64,000 nucleotides of DNA, taken from Skermanella rosea. GTDB lineage: Bacteria; Pseudomonadota; Alphaproteobacteria; Azospirillales; Azospirillaceae. The notes beneath the pieces were generated by a model. The model was not told where the DNA came from. It was given only the letters and a program-made list of their open reading frames with translations, and made no database searches. Positions 63,386 through 64,000 of the stretch are shown here, one piece after another; the first letter of the stretch is position 1, and each line of letters starts with the position of its first letter. The stretch covers positions 2,181,001 through 2,245,000 of the forward strand of contig NZ_CP086111.1 in NCBI RefSeq assembly GCF_016806835.2. Reading direction: 5' to 3'. The translations under genes and the position numbers were made by a program.

Positions 63386-64000
63386 GGCAACTCGTTTGCC
63401 ACGAGGGCAGGGCGGTCAGGTTCCTGCCCGCAATTCCCGCGCTTGGTGCAGGACTCAGCCAAGTGGACGAGAAGGATACGCCGCACCTCCTCGATCGTGT
63501 GGGGATTGGCTTGCGTCGAATGGCCGGATCGGACGATGTATTCGGATTCGACGCCCTCGATATGGGCACTCCGGTATTCGACGACGCCGTCGTCGCCGAC
63601 CTCGACAGGGCCGTCCCCGCGCACGGCGATGATGGAGTGGGCCTTGACCCCTTCGGTGATGGGTGTACGCGCCAGCGTCTGGACCAGCACGCTGCCTGGC
63701 GTCATGCCGTAGACGCTGCCGAACCCCGTCTGGCTCGTCAGCGTGGTGGTCTCCCCGTCGCTCTGCGCAAGGACTTCCGAGGTCGCCCTCAGGATGTTTC
63801 CAGGCAGACGCACCAGACTCGCGATGTAGTGGCTGATCCGGTTTCCAGCGACATAGCTGCCGCCATGGGGGGTCGCGATGAAGACGAGGCGCTTGACCGA
63901 CGGAACCGGCTTCACGAACAGGGAGCGCTTCAGCAGGTCGCGGCTCTCCGGGCTCATTCGCAGTTCGTCGGGCGGCTTGCGGAATGCCGCGGTCCAGAAC
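63382..64000 (-). CDS. Alpha/beta hydrolase, C-terminal part (cut by window edge)
   Basis: The frame enters from the window edge and ends at 63382, giving about 205 residues. VFIATPHGGSYVAGNRISHYIASLV is typical of lipase-like hydrolases after the nucleophile elbow, and SGHSTQANPHTIEEVRRILLVH contains the likely catalytic His. The nucleophile GxSxG lies outside the window. An internal ATG at 63957 is not a likely start because coding sequence continues upstream. It is coupled to the downstream lipoprotein-like gene by a 4-base overlap. Substrate unknown; possibly an envelope-bound lipase or esterase. Confidence 0.72.
   Translation of the reverse strand, partial: FWTAAFRKPPDELRMSPESRDLLKRSLFVKPVPSVKRLVFIATPHGGSYVAGNRISHYIASLVRLPGNILRATSEVLAQSDGETTTLTSQTGFGSVYGMTPGSVLVQTLARTPITEGVKAHSIIAVRGDGPVEVGDDGVVEYRSAHIEGVESEYIVRSGHSTQANPHTIEEVRRILLVHLAESCTKRGNCGQEPDRPALVANELP

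Overview
The window is high-GC chromosomal DNA from an alphaproteobacterium, most likely an Azospirillaceae/Rhodospirillales member such as Azospirillum or Skermanella. This assignment is an inference from alphaproteobacterial NuoC/NuoD, a short lateral-type flagellin, the gene mix and the codon bias. No rRNA, complete tRNA or CRISPR array was seen.

Region 1 (1-4.3 kb) is mobile-element debris: the 3' end of an IS3-family element, a low-GC pair of unknown secreted and membrane proteins, and an IS5-family element that was already degenerate when a complete IS256-family element jumped into it (9-bp target duplication). A piece resembling the 3' end of a tRNA lies at about 4203-4243. Region 2 (4.5-5.5 kb) holds a 38-aa secreted Cys-rich peptide and an exported protein of unknown function.

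Region 3 (5.6-18.7 kb) is an iron island: an ABC exporter, a FecI-type sigma factor, a Fur-box-like palindrome, a FecR-type anti-sigma regulator, a TonB-dependent transducer with an STN domain, and five tightly coupled genes matching the petrobactin pathway asbA-asbB-asbC-asbDE-asbF. AsbD and AsbE are fused into one protein. Together these suggest synthesis, export, uptake and signalling of a citrate/3,4-dihydroxybenzoate siderophore.

Region 4 (18.7-27.6 kb) contains an isolated nuoC-nuoD pair, nagA, a 2OG-Fe(II) oxygenase, katA with a small upstream ORF and divergent oxyR, a DUF488 gene, a pirin gene and a terminase-small-subunit-like gene. Region 5 (27.6-33.2 kb) holds two nearly identical IS4-family copies. 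The second is split by a 2.4-kb large-serine-recombinase element, and their transposase appears to need a -1 frameshift.

Region 6 (33.3-45.9 kb) contains flagellin, an ABC exporter, a three-gene sugar ABC importer with a nearby aldo/keto reductase, a methyltransferase, and a divergent alr-dadA / TyrR-like activator module with a very good sigma-54 promoter before alr. Region 7 (45.9-62.3 kb) is a nitrate-respiration island on the minus strand: two NarK transporters, narGHJI, ppiC, a beta-carbonic anhydrase, moeA, a Crp/Fnr regulator, a 27-aa ORF, mogA and a decayed apbE/vapC remnant. A second Crp/Fnr gene is divergent from narK, and four FNR/DNR-like boxes sit at the promoters. Region 8 (62.4-64 kb) contains an unknown lipoprotein-like protein translationally coupled to an alpha/beta hydrolase that runs off the window.
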